Source: Haloferula sp. BvORR071
Lineage (GTDB): Bacteria > Verrucomicrobiota > Verrucomicrobiia > Verrucomicrobiales > Akkermansiaceae
Assembly: GCF_000739615.1 (NCBI RefSeq)
Contig: NZ_BATP01000014.1
Coordinates: 1-45,842 of the forward strand
DNA length: 45,842 nucleotides
Direction: 5' to 3'
The notes beneath the pieces are model-generated. The model was not told where the DNA came from and did no database searches. It worked only from the letters and a program-made list of their open reading frames with translations. Both the position numbers and the translations under genes were made by a program. Positions 1-8,718 of this stretch are shown piece after piece (the first letter of the stretch is position 1; each line of letters opens with the position of its first letter).

Positions 1-10
1 GAAAGGTCGC

Positions 11-517
11 TCAAGCCTGCGCGCCGACTTCAAGCGCCATCGGCATCAGTTGTTCCGCAACTCCAGTGAGGGTCTTGTCCGCGGCCCCTTCCTCATCAAT
101 CGTCGCTTGCAGCAGGTCCACGATTTCATCCTGGCCCAGCGCCTCCGCCAGAGCCCGGGCACAGCCATAGCCGGCAATCTCGTAGTGCTCGACGCGCTGT
201 GCAGCACCGATGATCGCCAGGTCCAGCAGGTTGGGATCACCCTCTTCCTCGAGAGCCTCCGCACCTTCTTCGATCAGGCCTTTCATGGCCTTGCAGGTCT
301 TCCCGCGCGGCGTGATGCCCAGCACCTCTGCGGCTTTCGCGAGACGCTCGACGTGACCTTTGGTCTCCTCCAGGTGGCTGGTGATCGCTTCCTTCAGCGC
401 TTCACTGCTGGCGCCTTTGGCCATCTTCGGCAGGGCTTTCACTAGCTGGGTTTCGGCGCTGTAGAGGTCTTTGATCTCCTGCTCGAGCAGGGTTTGAAGA
501 TTGTTCAGTTTCGACAT
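11..517 (-). CDS. DUF892 ferritin-like protein (YciE/YciF family)
   Basis: A 168-residue, all-helical protein of the YciE/YciF (DUF892) family, which folds as a ferritin-like four-helix bundle and is usually stress-induced. The start region LLEQEIKDLYSAETQLVKALP and the later HYEIAGYGCARALA stretch with conserved Glu and His are typical of the family. These acidic and His residues would form a di-metal site; this follows from the family and has not been tested here. The length is normal. No signal peptide is seen, so it is cytosolic. It stands alone on the minus strand, followed by small stress-type genes on the plus strand. The physiological role of the family is poorly defined. Confidence 0.9.
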   Translation of the reverse strand: MSKLNNLQTLLEQEIKDLYSAETQLVKALPKMAKGASSEALKEAITSHLEETKGHVERLAKAAEVLGITPRGKTCKAMKGLIEEGAEALEEEGDPNLLDLAIIGAAQRVEHYEIAGYGCARALAEALGQDEIVDLLQATIDEEGAADKTLTGVAEQLMPMALEVGAQA

Positions 518-751
518 GACGGTAGCTTGTAGTGGTTAAGAAGAGAGACTCCTTTCGCATTACTCATGCCAGCGGCCGCCAGCCGTGCATTTCCCCTGCA
601 ATGCAAGCCAGCGAACAACTGCTGCAGTATCAGCCCATGCAAGGCGCGCTACCGCCCGTTGCAAATCGAGCGCCGGGCCAAGTCGATTGCCTCTCCCATA
701 CGCCTGCACCGTGCCAAGGGCAGACGGCACGCCGATTGCGAAAGCTTCTTC

Positions 752-1021
752 ATGACTCCACAAACCTCAAACCTTTCCCCCCGTGATCCATTGAAAGCCG
801 CCACCCGTGCCGAGGAAGCAAGCGTCGCCTCCGAGGAACAAGGAGCGGAGGTCGCCAGTGCCGCGGAACGCGAAGCAGTGGCGGACGACTACGAGGCCTC
901 CGCCCGCATCGACGATTCAGATTCCACCGGAGCGGACTTCAGCGATGAAGAGTATCACTCAGACCGGCCGGATACCGCCGCGATGCTCAATGAGGAGGGC
1001 GACGAAGGTGGCAGCGAGTAA
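752..1021 (+). CDS. Small acidic hypothetical protein
   Basis: An 89-residue protein, very rich in Glu, Asp, Ala and Ser, with no signal peptide or membrane segment. The composition suggests a disordered, soluble protein. I chose the ATG that begins MTPQTSNLSPRDPL because everything in frame upstream looks like non-coding translation (many Cys, Arg and Pro). It ends 86 bases before the response regulator on the same strand, so the two may be co-transcribed. I recognise no family. The acidic composition resembles small stress-related proteins often found beside DUF892 genes, but that is only a resemblance. Confidence 0.5.
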   Translation: MTPQTSNLSPRDPLKAATRAEEASVASEEQGAEVASAAEREAVADDYEASARIDDSDSTGADFSDEEYHSDRPDTAAMLNEEGDEGGSE

Positions 1022-1107
1022 GGGCGCCGACCCGCAAGCTGTCGAAGAAACGCCTACCGCACACGGCTTGCAAGAGCCGCAAGCTTCCTGAATATTGAAG
1101 TGCCGAA

Positions 1108-1773
1108 ATGAGCCATCTTCTTCTTGTCGACGATCACCCCATGGTGCGCGCCGGACTGCGCCATGTGCTCGCCGCCGAGCCGGACCTACAAGTGGCCGAT
1201 GAGGCGTCGTCCGCTGCCGAGGCCTTCTCCGCGGTGGACTCTCTCCAGCCGGACTTGGTCATCACCGACATTACCCTGCCGGACAAGAGCGGACTGGATC
1301 TGATCAAAGACCTCCTGGCCTTATACCCCTCCCTGAAGATCCTCGTCTTCTCCATGCATGATGAGATGCTCTATGCAGAGCGCGTGATACGCGCCGGCGG
1401 TCGGGGCTACTTGATGAAAGGCTCGGACAGCGACCAATTTATCAAGGCCGTCCGCGATGTCCTCACCGGCGAACTTTCCCTGAGCCCGCGGGTAGCGCGC
1501 CATATCCTCAGCCGCTTGGGCTCCACCGCCAAGACCGCTGCCATGATCGGTCCGGCGGTGCTGAGCGACCGCGAGCTGGAAATCTTCGAGATGCTGGGAC
1601 ATGGCTGGACCAGCTCCCAGATCGGCGAGAAGTTGCACATTAGCCCACGCACCGTGGATGCTCACCGCAACAATATCCGCCTGAAGCTATCGCTCCCCGA
1701 CGCAGCGGCGGTCCTCCGCGAGGCAATCATTTGGGTCGAACTTGGTGAGAAAAAGCGCGACTCCCTCGCCTAG
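1108..1773 (+). CDS. NarL/FixJ-family response regulator (copy 1)
   Basis: A 221-residue two-domain transcription regulator. The N-terminal receiver domain (about 1-120) has the acidic pair DD at 8-9, the phospho-acceptor Asp54 in TDITLPDKSG, and a conserved Lys near 104 in GYLMKG. The C-terminal LuxR-type helix-turn-helix (about 150-210) contains LSDRELEIF and the recognition helix in ISPRTVDAHRNNI. No histidine kinase lies nearby, so its partner must be encoded elsewhere. It is closely related to the regulator that faces it tail to tail 40 bases downstream. The ATG follows a purine-rich stretch. Confidence 0.95.
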   Translation: MSHLLLVDDHPMVRAGLRHVLAAEPDLQVADEASSAAEAFSAVDSLQPDLVITDITLPDKSGLDLIKDLLALYPSLKILVFSMHDEMLYAERVIRAGGRGYLMKGSDSDQFIKAVRDVLTGELSLSPRVARHILSRLGSTAKTAAMIGPAVLSDRELEIFEMLGHGWTSSQIGEKLHISPRTVDAHRNNIRLKLSLPDAAAVLREAIIWVELGEKKRDSLA

Positions 1774-2236
1774 AAAGTGGCTACGGCGACGATCCGCCCT
1801 TAGAGATCAAATTTCATCGATTGCCTCTTCCGCCGCCGAGCTCCACCCATATCACGGCTTCCCGCATCACCGCGGGCGCATCCGGCAGGGACAACTTCAG
1901 GCGGATATTGTTGCGGTGAGCATCCACGGTGCGGGAGCTGATGTGCAGCCGCTCTGCTATCTGTTGGGAGCTGAGCCCCTGCCCGAGGAAATGGAAGATC
2001 TCCAGTTCGCGATCGGTGAGCACAGCCGGACCAAAAGTGGTCTCCCGCTTCTGACCTACGGACATCCGGTTCAGAATGTGCCCCGCCACCCGCTCGCTCA
2101 GGCTCAGGCTGCCCCACAACACCTCGCGGATCGCGCCGATCAAGTTTCCGCTGTCGCTGATCTTCGCCACATAGCCGCGCCCGCCCGCACGGATCACGCG
2201 CTCGGCATAGAGCATCTCATCATGCATGGAGAAGAC
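1345..2236. repeat. Inverted repeat formed by the two response-regulator genes
   Basis: The two regulator genes lie in opposite orientation and share a perfect 32-bp inverted match (1345-1376 against 2205-2236), continued after one mismatch by another 11 identical bases. The shared DNA encodes VFSMHDEMLYAERVI in both. Identity includes third codon positions, which points to a recent duplication or gene conversion and makes the segment a possible inversion substrate. Confidence 0.8.
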
Positions 2237-2473
2237 CAGGATGCGGATCCCCGGGCAGAGCGCGAGCAGGTCCTTGATGAGCTCGAGGCCGCTCTTGTCC
2301 GGCAGGCTGATGTCCATGACCACGAGGTCGGGATCCGCCCTCGGAATGCCGGATAGAGCCGCTGCCGCGCAAGCCGCCTCCCCGCAATATTCCAGATCGG
2401 GTTCGCCCTCGATCATGCGACGTATCCCGCCGCACACCACCGGGTGGTCATCTACCAGATAGATCCTGCTCAT
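1814..2473 (-). CDS. NarL/FixJ-family response regulator (copy 2)
   Basis: A 219-residue paralogue of the preceding regulator on the opposite strand. The receiver domain keeps DD at 8-9, Asp54 (MDISLPDKSG) and a Lys near 104 (GYVAKIS). The LuxR-type DNA-binding domain has LTDRELEIF and ISSRTVDAHRNNI. The two proteins are near-identical around FSMHDEMLYAERVIRAGGRGY and through the recognition helix, so they may share DNA targets, but the residues after the conserved Lys and the linker differ, suggesting different input. No kinase is adjacent. The pair forms a long inverted repeat at DNA level. Confidence 0.95.
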   Translation of the reverse strand: MSRIYLVDDHPVVCGGIRRMIEGEPDLEYCGEAACAAAALSGIPRADPDLVVMDISLPDKSGLELIKDLLALCPGIRILVFSMHDEMLYAERVIRAGGRGYVAKISDSGNLIGAIREVLWGSLSLSERVAGHILNRMSVGQKRETTFGPAVLTDRELEIFHFLGQGLSSQQIAERLHISSRTVDAHRNNIRLKLSLPDAPAVMREAVIWVELGGGRGNR

Positions 2474-2631
2474 CTGGTCAGGGACCCCAAAACCTCAAGG
2501 GGAAAAACAGCGGAAGCGATCAAGAGTAACAACGGAAACAGCGCGTGAACGAATGGGTTCCGTCCCTTGGGGTCGGCCCGGCCAAGTCCTTGGACCTTTC
2601 CGGGGCACCCTTTGGGGAGGAAAGCGGTGAT

Positions 2632-3042
2632 TCAGGAGAGAGACCTCACACAAGTATCGATCCCGGAGATCCTCCGGTCATACGGATTGAACCCATCCCG
2701 AATGCATGCAAAGCAATCCTTCAGGATCTCGACGTCGCGCATCTCCGCGTAGCGGAAGAACTCCCAGCCCTCGCCCGGCTCCATGTACCAGGCACACACA
2801 ATAAACGCATGGGTCTTCTTGGCATTGCCCAGCAAGTGGGGTTCCGCACAGTACAAGGCCTTGCGGTAGCTGAAACGGATCAGATGCCGCGAACGGATCG
2901 CTTCGCGGACATGATCCAGACTGGCATAGGGCAAAACGGGCACGGGAGATGAAATCACGGTCTTGGCCGGCAGGGCTTTCCAGATGAAACGCTCCACGGC
3001 CGGACCGCCGGGGAGAGCTTCCACCAAAGACGGAGTCAGCAC
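2632..3042 (-). CDS. Small protein with a WYL-like domain
   Basis: A 136-residue protein read from a GTG codon; the exact start is uncertain. The central part resembles the core of WYL domains: a helix HVREAIRSRHLIRFSYR, then an AEPHLLG segment in place of the usual R-x-x-E-P-Y, a hydrophobic strand AFIVCAWY, and a final FRYAEMRDVEIL that matches the FRLDRI-like end of the family. WYL domains are ligand-sensing parts of transcription regulators, some of them in phage defence. No helix-turn-helix is present here, so this is a stand-alone sensor-like domain. The assignment is by eye. Confidence 0.6.
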   Translation of the reverse strand: MLTPSLVEALPGGPAVERFIWKALPAKTVISSPVPVLPYASLDHVREAIRSRHLIRFSYRKALYCAEPHLLGNAKKTHAFIVCAWYMEPGEGWEFFRYAEMRDVEILKDCFACIRDGFNPYDRRISGIDTCVRSLS

Positions 3043-3353
3043 CCGTTCAGCCCCACATTCAATCCCATGTGGATAGGCGAAATACGTGAGCTCGCATAAG
3101 CAGATCGCTTAGCCTCGAATCCGGAATATTGCGCACGCAAGAGCCCCACACGTGGCGAACACTCGTTTTGCATCGGCAGCATGCTCGAAACCTTGGGCAA
3201 AGTCTCACCCTCCTTGAAAAGCCAACCATGGCACAGTCGATGCGAAGAAGATCCATTCGGCGCACGCCCAAGCCCAATTCAGCGGGAAGATGTCCCAGGT
3301 CGTGCCACCGGCAGAACGGACCCGCAATTGCGGCGACAAGGAGCAAGAATCCA
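3043..3353. other. Intergenic region of 311 bases
   Basis: Lies between the divergently oriented WYL-like gene and the FAD oxidoreductase gene, so it should hold promoters for both. On the minus strand two hydrophobic stretches in different frames ([12 protein letters not shown] and, one frame over, an aromatic-rich stretch with ACAEWIFFASTVPWLAF) could be remnants of a small membrane protein. I cannot support an intact gene. Confidence 0.4.
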
Positions 3354-4985
3354 ATGCATGATCGCAACACCATCAGGGACACCACTCCCTACTGGGAGGA
3401 AGGCCGCAAGCCGGCTTATTTCCACCCCTTGGATCAAGACCTAAGCACGCAGGTCCTCGTGATCGGTAGCGGCATCACCGGCCTGACCACCGCGTGGCTA
3501 TTGGCGCGCGAGGGCCAGCAAGTAGTGCTCGTAGAGCGCGACGGCGTGGCCAAGCGCGATACAGCCCACACCACCGCGCACTTGACCTACATGACCGATA
3601 CGCGGCTCTCCGACCTCGTCGCCACCTTCAGCCGCCGGGAGGCGATACAGGCATGGCAGGCTGGCCAAGCAGCCATGACTTTCATCGCGGACACAGTGGC
3701 AGAACTGCGGATCGACTGCGGCTTGCGGACAGTCCCCGGCTACCTCATAGCCGCCGAGAACTGTGATGCCGCAGAGGAAGAAACCCACCTCCAGGAGGAG
3801 GCTGAAATGGCCCGCCAGTTCGGCTTCGATGTGATGGTCATCGACCAAGGCCCCGTCACCAAGCGTCCGGCCATCCGCTTTGCGAACCAGATGGAGTTCC
3901 ATTCCTTGAGCTACCTCGATGCCTTGGCCCAAGCCGCCCGCGATACCGGGGTGAAAATGTACACGGAGGCGGAGGTGACCGCCTTCGAGGACGAACCGCG
4001 CCGCGTAAAGGCCAACGGCCACTGGATCGAATACGACAAGGTGATCATTGCCACTCATGTTCCGCTCCAAGGCGAAGCGGGCACCTTGGGTGCGACTCTC
4101 TTCCAGAGCAAGCTGATCCCCTGCTCCACCTATGCCGTGGCCGCCATCATTCCTGGCACTGCCCCGGAACCGATGATCTGGTCGGACACTGCCGAACCCT
4201 TTCTCTACTTGCGGATCAGCCCCGAGAACGCCAGTCACCTCGCCATCCTGGGTGGGAAGGATCACAAGACCGGACAAGCGGTGAACACCCCGAAGCTTTA
4301 CACCGAACTGGAGCGCAAACTCGCGGAGATGTTGCCCGCTGCTCAGGTGACCCATCACTGGTCCGGTCAGGTGATCGAGACGGTGGACGGCTTGCCCTAC
4401 ATCGGTGCCACCAGCGATCACCAGTTCATCGCCACCGGCTTCTCCGGGAATGGCATGACCTTCGGCACTGTCTCCGCAATGATGGCCCGCGATTGGCTCC
4501 TGGGCCGGAGAACCCCTTGGACCCAACTCTTCGATCCCGGCCGCAAAAGCGGCGCTGCACTGAAGGAATACCTCAAGCAAAACACCGACTCGGCCGTCCG
4601 CTTGATCAAAGACCGGCTGAAGGTCAAGGAGGGCAACCCCGAAGACATCGCTCCCGGCGAAGGCAAGGTGATCGAGCAAGAGTGCAAGCGCCTCGCCGTC
4701 TCTCGCGATGCCGATGGGACCTTGCATCGGCTCAATGCGGTATGCCCCCCACCTCGGCTGCATCGTGGCATGGAACCAAGCGGAAGGAACTTGGGACTGC
4801 CCCTGCCACGGCTCGCGCTTTGCCGCGGATGGCACCGTGCTTGCAGGCCCCGCAGAATCCGATCTCGAAACCGTCTGAAGCCAGGCCCCTGCGATCAGCG
4901 CAAGCCGGCTGGCCTGGAAGGATCGCGGTTTCACCCATTCACAATCTCGCCGCCATTCGGATGCAGCACTTGGCCGGTCATGTAG
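3354..4985 (+). CDS. FAD-dependent oxidoreductase with C-terminal Rieske domain, frameshifted
   Basis: A YhfW-type flavoprotein: a DAO-like FAD domain followed by a Rieske [2Fe-2S] domain. The dinucleotide-binding motif [18 protein letters not shown] with the closing VVLVERD lies near residues 27-57, and GLPYIG plus [12 protein letters not shown] near the end of the flavin domain contact FAD. The Rieske part starts well (LNAVCP, about residue 464), but then a run of six C changes the frame: the expected CPHLGC and CPCHGSRF ligands appear only in the next frame. As written the protein runs on into unrelated sequence to 4985; with one C fewer it would end at 4878. The start [16 protein letters not shown] was chosen because upstream residues look non-coding. 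The substrate is unknown. Confidence 0.85.
   Translation: MHDRNTIRDTTPYWEEGRKPAYFHPLDQDLSTQVLVIGSGITGLTTAWLLAREGQQVVLVERDGVAKRDTAHTTAHLTYMTDTRLSDLVATFSRREAIQAWQAGQAAMTFIADTVAELRIDCGLRTVPGYLIAAENCDAAEEETHLQEEAEMARQFGFDVMVIDQGPVTKRPAIRFANQMEFHSLSYLDALAQAARDTGVKMYTEAEVTAFEDEPRRVKANGHWIEYDKVIIATHVPLQGEAGTLGATLFQSKLIPCSTYAVAAIIPGTAPEPMIWSDTAEPFLYLRISPENASHLAILGGKDHKTGQAVNTPKLYTELERKLAEMLPAAQVTHHWSGQVIETVDGLPYIGATSDHQFIATGFSGNGMTFGTVSAMMARDWLLGRRTPWTQLFDPGRKSGAALKEYLKQNTDSAVRLIKDRLKVKEGNPEDIAPGEGKVIEQECKRLAVSRDADGTLHRLNAVCPPPRLHRGMEPSGRNLGLPLPRLALCRGWHRACRPRRIRSRNRLKPGPCDQRKPAGLEGSRFHPFTISPPFGCSTWPVM
4745..4878 (+). pseudogene. Out-of-frame Rieske tail after a C-run
   Basis: The C6 tract at 4745-4750 is one base longer than needed to read V-C-P-H-L-G-C. 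In the shifted frame the sequence continues as [19 protein letters not shown] and closes with [11 protein letters not shown] and a TGA at 4876-4878. Both pairs of cluster ligands, C-x-H and C-x-x-H, are then intact. Either the base is a sequencing or assembly error in a homopolymer, or the gene has recently lost its iron-sulfur domain; phase-variable slippage is also possible. Confidence 0.8.
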
Positions 4986-5815
4986 CTCGCCGCATCGCTC
5001 GCCAGAAAGACATAGCACTCGGCGCACTCCCACGGTTCGCCAGCGCGGCCGAGCGGGCTATCCGATCCAAACGTCGCCACTTCGTCGGCCGGGAATGTAG
5101 CGGGAATCAACGGCGTCCAGATCGGTCCGGGCGCTACGGCATTCACGCGAATCTTGTCTTCCGCCAGTTGGCTCGCGAGCGAGCGCGTGAAACTCACGAT
5201 CGCCCCCTTCGTGGCGGAATAGTCCAGCAGCTTGGGACTGCCGCGATAGGCAGTCACGGACGTCGTATTAATCACCACCGGATGGGGCGATCGCTTGAGA
5301 TGCGGCAGCGCCGCCGCCGTGAGGAAGAACATTGCGAAGACATTCGTCCGGAAGGTCTTCTCCAATTGCTCCTCCGGGATATCCACGATCGAAGGCTGCG
5401 GATGCTCCGCCGCGTTGTTCACCAGGATATCCAGTTTGCCCAAGCTCCGTACCGTCTCTTCCACGGCTTCCTTGCACGCGTCCGCAGAACGAATGTCACA
5501 GCGATGCAGCAAACATCGGCGCCCCTTCTCGCGAATGAGGCGCTCAGTCTCCTGCGCATCCTCGTCCTCCTCCAGATACACGATCGCGATATCTGCGCCC
5601 TCCCGGGCAAAGGCCAGGGCCACCGCGCGGCCGATTCCCGAATCGCCACCCGTGATCAACGCAACCCGCCCGGATAGCCTGCCGCTGCCTTGGAGTACCG
5701 GGTTCTCAAAGCGTGGCGCCGGCTCCATTATCGCTTCGCGACCGGGCTGGCGGGATTGATGCTGCGCCGGGCGCTGCGGCTCCTCGGCGGATTCATCCTT
5801 GGACTTGTTTGCCAT
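4931..5815 (-). CDS. SDR-family oxidoreductase (YghA/YdaD type)
   Basis: A 294-residue short-chain dehydrogenase. After a hydrophilic N-terminal tail (MANKSKDESAEEPQ) come the cofactor motif ITGGDSGIGRAVA (about 52-64), the structural NNAAEH motif, and the catalytic Ser and Tyr-x-x-x-Lys in NTTSVTAYRG and LDYSATKGAI. The tail and the spacing match the YghA/general-stress group, which reduces aldehydes or sugars with NAD(P)H; the substrate cannot be read from sequence. The start at MANKSK was preferred over a longer frame because the extra residues are a hydrophobic read-through with no family match. It converges with the FAD oxidoreductase gene. Confidence 0.92.
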   Translation of the reverse strand: MANKSKDESAEEPQRPAQHQSRQPGREAIMEPAPRFENPVLQGSGRLSGRVALITGGDSGIGRAVALAFAREGADIAIVYLEEDEDAQETERLIREKGRRCLLHRCDIRSADACKEAVEETVRSLGKLDILVNNAAEHPQPSIVDIPEEQLEKTFRTNVFAMFFLTAAALPHLKRSPHPVVINTTSVTAYRGSPKLLDYSATKGAIVSFTRSLASQLAEDKIRVNAVAPGPIWTPLIPATFPADEVATFGSDSPLGRAGEPWECAECYVFLASDAASYMTGQVLHPNGGEIVNG

Positions 5816-6107
5816 CGTCCAGTCCTTGCAGAAGAGCGGCCAAAGCAATGACAACGGCAACAAGCACCCAAGTCCCGCGGTACCCATGAAGAAAGCACAG
5901 GCTCCACAGGCAGCATGCACAGCCTTGCATCACGGTCGCAAGACCATGATCGGCACCGCTGCCCGTCCCGCGACAACCCTCAAGCGAATCTCCGCCCTTA
6001 GCCCGAAGGCGCTGTCGTCGAGATCTTCGCCCTCATGGCCGAAGCTTAGCGGCTGGCTGCCATCATTCATCCTATCAAATTCCGCCACCCCTGCCACCGT
6101 CCCTCCC

Positions 6108-6758
6108 ATGCTCAAAACCCTCGTCCTCCTCGGCACCTTCGCCCTGACCGCAGCCACCGCCATGGCCCAAGACTGGGAGCCGCTCTTCAACGGCAAGGAC
6201 CTCAGCGGCTGGAAAGCCAACACCATGCCCGAAGCCTTCACCGTCGTCGATGGCACCATCCGCGCCCACGCGCCCGCCGAGAGCGCCCACCTCTTCTACG
6301 TCGGCGATCAAAAGGAGGGCTTCGTCTCCTTCAAGAACTTCATCCTCGAAGCCACGGTCCGCAGCGAACCGGAGGCCAATTCCGGTATCTTCATCCACAC
6401 TGACATGAGCACCCGCGACAAGGCCCTCCACCTTGCCAAGGGCTACGAGATCCAGCTCAACAGCTCCGAGAAAGAGAAGCGCAAGACCGGCAGCCTCTAC
6501 GCCATCGTCGACCTCGACAAATCCCCCGTCGACGAAAGCAAGTGGTTCCAAGTCCGCATCACCGTCCAAGACAAGCACATCACCGTCCACCTCAACGACC
6601 AGAAGGTCGTCGACTACACCGAGGAGAAGGATGCCAAGCGCCCGCCGGAACGCGCCGGGCGACTCCTGAACGAAAACGGCGGTGCCATCGCCCTCCAGGC
6701 CCACGACCCGAAGAGCACCCTCTACTTCAAGGACATCCGCATCAAGCGCCTGCCCTGA
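6108..6758 (+). CDS. Secreted DUF1080 (3-keto-disaccharide hydrolase-like) protein
   Basis: A 216-residue protein with a signal peptide (MLKTLVLLGTFALTAATAMA) followed directly by the typical DUF1080 opening QDWEPLFNGKDLSGWK. Further family marks are the FKNFILEATVRSEPEANSGIFIH strand region, GYEIQL, and the terminal LYFKDIRIKRL. The fold is a concanavalin-like beta sandwich; members are abundant in Verrucomicrobiota and Planctomycetota and act on oligosaccharide derivatives. It is monocistronic. The start was placed at the signal peptide. The true substrate is not evident. Confidence 0.93.
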   Translation: MLKTLVLLGTFALTAATAMAQDWEPLFNGKDLSGWKANTMPEAFTVVDGTIRAHAPAESAHLFYVGDQKEGFVSFKNFILEATVRSEPEANSGIFIHTDMSTRDKALHLAKGYEIQLNSSEKEKRKTGSLYAIVDLDKSPVDESKWFQVRITVQDKHITVHLNDQKVVDYTEEKDAKRPPERAGRLLNENGGAIALQAHDPKSTLYFKDIRIKRLP

Positions 6759-6788
6759 AAAGGCAGACGCTCTAACAAGCGCATTCCA

Positions 6789-7082
6789 TTACCCTTGCAC
6801 CGGCGGAGCACCGCCCTGGGTCGGCGCGATGACATCCTTGAGAAAGATCATGCTGACTCCCAGCAGCAGCCACTCGAAGCCATTCGACCAGATCTCCGCC
6901 AGCGCGAGATCCCGCGGGTCGCGGATATTCGTCGCCTGAAAGATCGCGAAGACGAAGTGACTGATCGGAATCAACGCGAACCAAGTCCACGCCAAGCGCA
7001 GCGAAAGCCGATCCGGAAACCGCGTCCGATTCGCGGAGAGAAAGACCAACACAAGGAGGTAGGCGATGATGATCCAAGTCAT
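6789..7082 (-). CDS. Small integral membrane protein
   Basis: A 97-residue hydrophobic protein with about three membrane segments: MTWIIIAYLLVLVFLSA at the N-terminus, LAWTWFALIPISHFVFAIF in the middle, and FEWLLLGVSMIFLKDVI near the end. A short charged loop (NIRDPRDLALAE) separates the last two. I recognise no family. It converges with the DUF1080 gene 30 bases away and lies 97 bases downstream of the YpsA-like gene on the same strand. Confidence 0.7.
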   Translation of the reverse strand: MTWIIIAYLLVLVFLSANRTRFPDRLSLRLAWTWFALIPISHFVFAIFQATNIRDPRDLALAEIWSNGFEWLLLGVSMIFLKDVIAPTQGGAPPVQG

Positions 7083-7179
7083 GGGTTGTCAGGAGGATTG
7101 ATTCCAATCGAAACCCTAACATCCCCTCCGCTCAAGGTGGACTACAAATCGGCGGCATTCTTCCACGCGCTGGAAACCT

Positions 7180-7644
7180 TCACTCACTCTCAAGCAATCC
7201 GCTAACAATCCCCCGGCATCGCTCATAAATGCCGGCTTCGGTGCTAGCCCGGCTCCCCGCCACATTCAGCACGCGGATCCCATTCTCGTTCACAAAGGCC
7301 CGTAGCTTCTCCACTGCCTCTTCGTCGTTCATCCCATCGAGCCGCAAATGCAGCCACGGCTTGCGGTGCCTACGCGCGAAGTCCGCCGTGCGCGCCGAGC
7401 CGCCCGCCATCTCACCAAGCGTCAGGATCACGATCCCACCGCTGCGCTTCACATTGCGTTCCGTGCGCGCAAGGTAAGATGCGCCGTCCGTCTCGGTGAG
7501 CTGATAGCGCTCGGATATCGGCCCGTCTTCCGCCAAGCGTCCCTTCGGGCACCAGCCGCCGTGCGGGATCCCGCAGGCAATCGCGGCATCCAGCGCCGCG
7601 CGGTCGGCCCCCGTTTGGCCGCCGCTTACGATCTTTTCAATCAC
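7180..7644 (-). CDS. YpsA-like SLOG-family protein (putative molybdenum carrier)
   Basis: A 154-residue Rossmann-like protein. The N-terminal IVSGGQTGADRAALDAAI motif and the later GGIVILTLGEMAGGSARTADFA are characteristic of the YpsA/putative molybdenum-carrier branch of the SLOG superfamily, which binds nucleotides or nucleotide-derived ligands. The name molybdenum carrier comes from homology only. The start is a GTG that overlaps the TGA of the gene upstream (GTGA), so translation is probably coupled. Confidence 0.88.
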   Translation of the reverse strand: MIEKIVSGGQTGADRAALDAAIACGIPHGGWCPKGRLAEDGPISERYQLTETDGASYLARTERNVKRSGGIVILTLGEMAGGSARTADFARRHRKPWLHLRLDGMNDEEAVEKLRAFVNENGIRVLNVAGSRASTEAGIYERCRGIVSGLLESE

Positions 7645-7913
7645 CGGCTTCCCGACAAGCTCGGTAGTCGCCGTACGTCCGTGCGGTCCTTCTGCGCGGC
7701 GTAGTCGAAGGGCCCCTGCGCCTCGCGCGACTCACCGAAGTGCACCGCCACGAGATGATCACCTTCCTCCACGTAGTAGCTCGTCCCGGGCTCCATGGAG
7801 AGCGCCTCCTCCGAACGGATCAGGCAACCATCCTCCCAAGTATCGACAATCTCCGCACTCATCAGCCGCTCGAGTCCGTTGGCGGCTTCCCTCACGTACA
7901 CGTCGTTATCCAT
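7641..7913 (-). CDS. Hypothetical protein coupled to the YpsA-like gene
   Basis: A 90-residue soluble protein starting MDNDVYVREAANGLERL, with an acidic middle (EIVDTWEDGCLIRSEEA) and a basic end. Its stop codon overlaps the GTG start of the YpsA-like gene by four bases, which indicates an operon. I know no family for it. The ATG was chosen because the longer in-frame extension overlaps the hydrolase gene antisense-like composition and carries no conserved features. Confidence 0.6.
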   Translation of the reverse strand: MDNDVYVREAANGLERLMSAEIVDTWEDGCLIRSEEALSMEPGTSYYVEEGDHLVAVHFGESREAQGPFDYAAQKDRTDVRRLPSLSGSR

Positions 7914-7998
7914 AACGCCCCAGCATGGCTCCGTTCCACGCCGGGGCAATCCGATTCCTCCTCCAGACTCGCTCGATTTTTGGAACCAGCTTGGCTCC

Positions 7999-8682
7999 TT
8001 AAATCCCGATCGTCTCGCCAATTCCCGGCAGCAGCAGTTCCACCCCCTTGGCCGTAAAGGCCGAATGGGCCGCCACCTTGTCGATCTTGATCGGTGGGAA
8101 GGTGTCATAGTGAACACCCACCACCGTGCGCGCCCCCACCCAGTTCGCGGCAATCGCCGCATCCTCCGCGCCCATCGTGAAATTGTCGCCGATGCACAGC
8201 ACCGCGAACTCCAGCGCATAGCGCTCGCCGATCATCTTCATGTCCAGCGTCAGCGCCGTATCGCCGGAGACATAGAAGGACGCCGCTCCCGCCTCCACCA
8301 CGAAGCCCACTGGCCCGCCGCCATAGGTCCCATCGGGCAGCACCGAGGAATGGATCGCATTCACCGCCTTCACCCGCCCGAAGGGAAAGTCGTAGGCTCC
8401 GCCAGCATTCAGCGAATGTGCATTGCTGATCCCCTTCCCGCCAAACCAAGTTACCAGCTCGAAATTCGCAATCAGCTTCGCTCCCGTCCGCTTCAGGATC
8501 GCCTCCGCATCCGCCATGTGGTCGAAGTGACCGTGGGTCACCAGCAGGTAGTCGGCGGGAATCGACTCGATATCGATTCCCTTGGCCAGCTCGTTCGGCG
8601 TGATGAAGGGATCGAAGAGGAGATGCGTCCCGTCGCTCAGTTCGATTCCGAAACAGGAGTGGCCGTAGCAGGTAAGCTTCAT
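7999..8682 (-). CDS. UPF0173 metal-dependent hydrolase
   Basis: A 227-residue metallo-beta-lactamase-fold hydrolase of the UPF0173 family, which has about this length. The opening MKLTCYGHSCFGIE, the metal-binding VTHGHFDHMADA (H-x-H-x-D-H), the later SGDTAL and the closing GVHYDTFP carry the expected metal ligands. Its natural substrate is unknown. The first 32 codons together with about 36 upstream bases also occur as two decayed copies further along the window. The ATG sits only about 11 bases from an A5 tract that in one copy belongs to the FKBP terminator. Confidence 0.93.
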   Translation of the reverse strand: MKLTCYGHSCFGIELSDGTHLLFDPFITPNELAKGIDIESIPADYLLVTHGHFDHMADAEAILKRTGAKLIANFELVTWFGGKGISNAHSLNAGGAYDFPFGRVKAVNAIHSSVLPDGTYGGGPVGFVVEAGAASFYVSGDTALTLDMKMIGERYALEFAVLCIGDNFTMGAEDAAIAANWVGARTVVGVHYDTFPPIKIDKVAAHSAFTAKGVELLLPGIGETIGI

Positions 8683-8718
8683 GCCATCACAACACGAAAA
8701 AGGCCTGCGGGGATCAAG
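8586..8718. repeat. Direct repeat copy 1 (intact 5' end of UPF0173 gene)
   Basis: About 133 bp covering codons 1-32 of the UPF0173 gene and 36 bases in front of it, ending in GGCCTGCGGGGATCAAG. The same segment recurs in the same orientation at 12060-12193 and 14484-14614. This copy is the functional one. The bases beyond it lack the second hairpin arm that completes the terminator in copy 3. Confidence 0.8.

Noticed and set aside
3059..3385. Small minus-strand membrane protein gene
   Set aside because: Hydrophobic stretches fall in two different frames and the end overlaps the oxidoreductase start; at best a remnant.
3498..5033. 511-codon minus-strand reading frame opposite the FAD oxidoreductase
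   Set aside because: Complement of a well-supported gene, no family features.
5793..5930. 45-residue hydrophobic peptide on the minus strand
   Set aside because: It has a membrane-like stretch but overlaps the start of the SDR gene in another frame and has no visible ribosome site or family.
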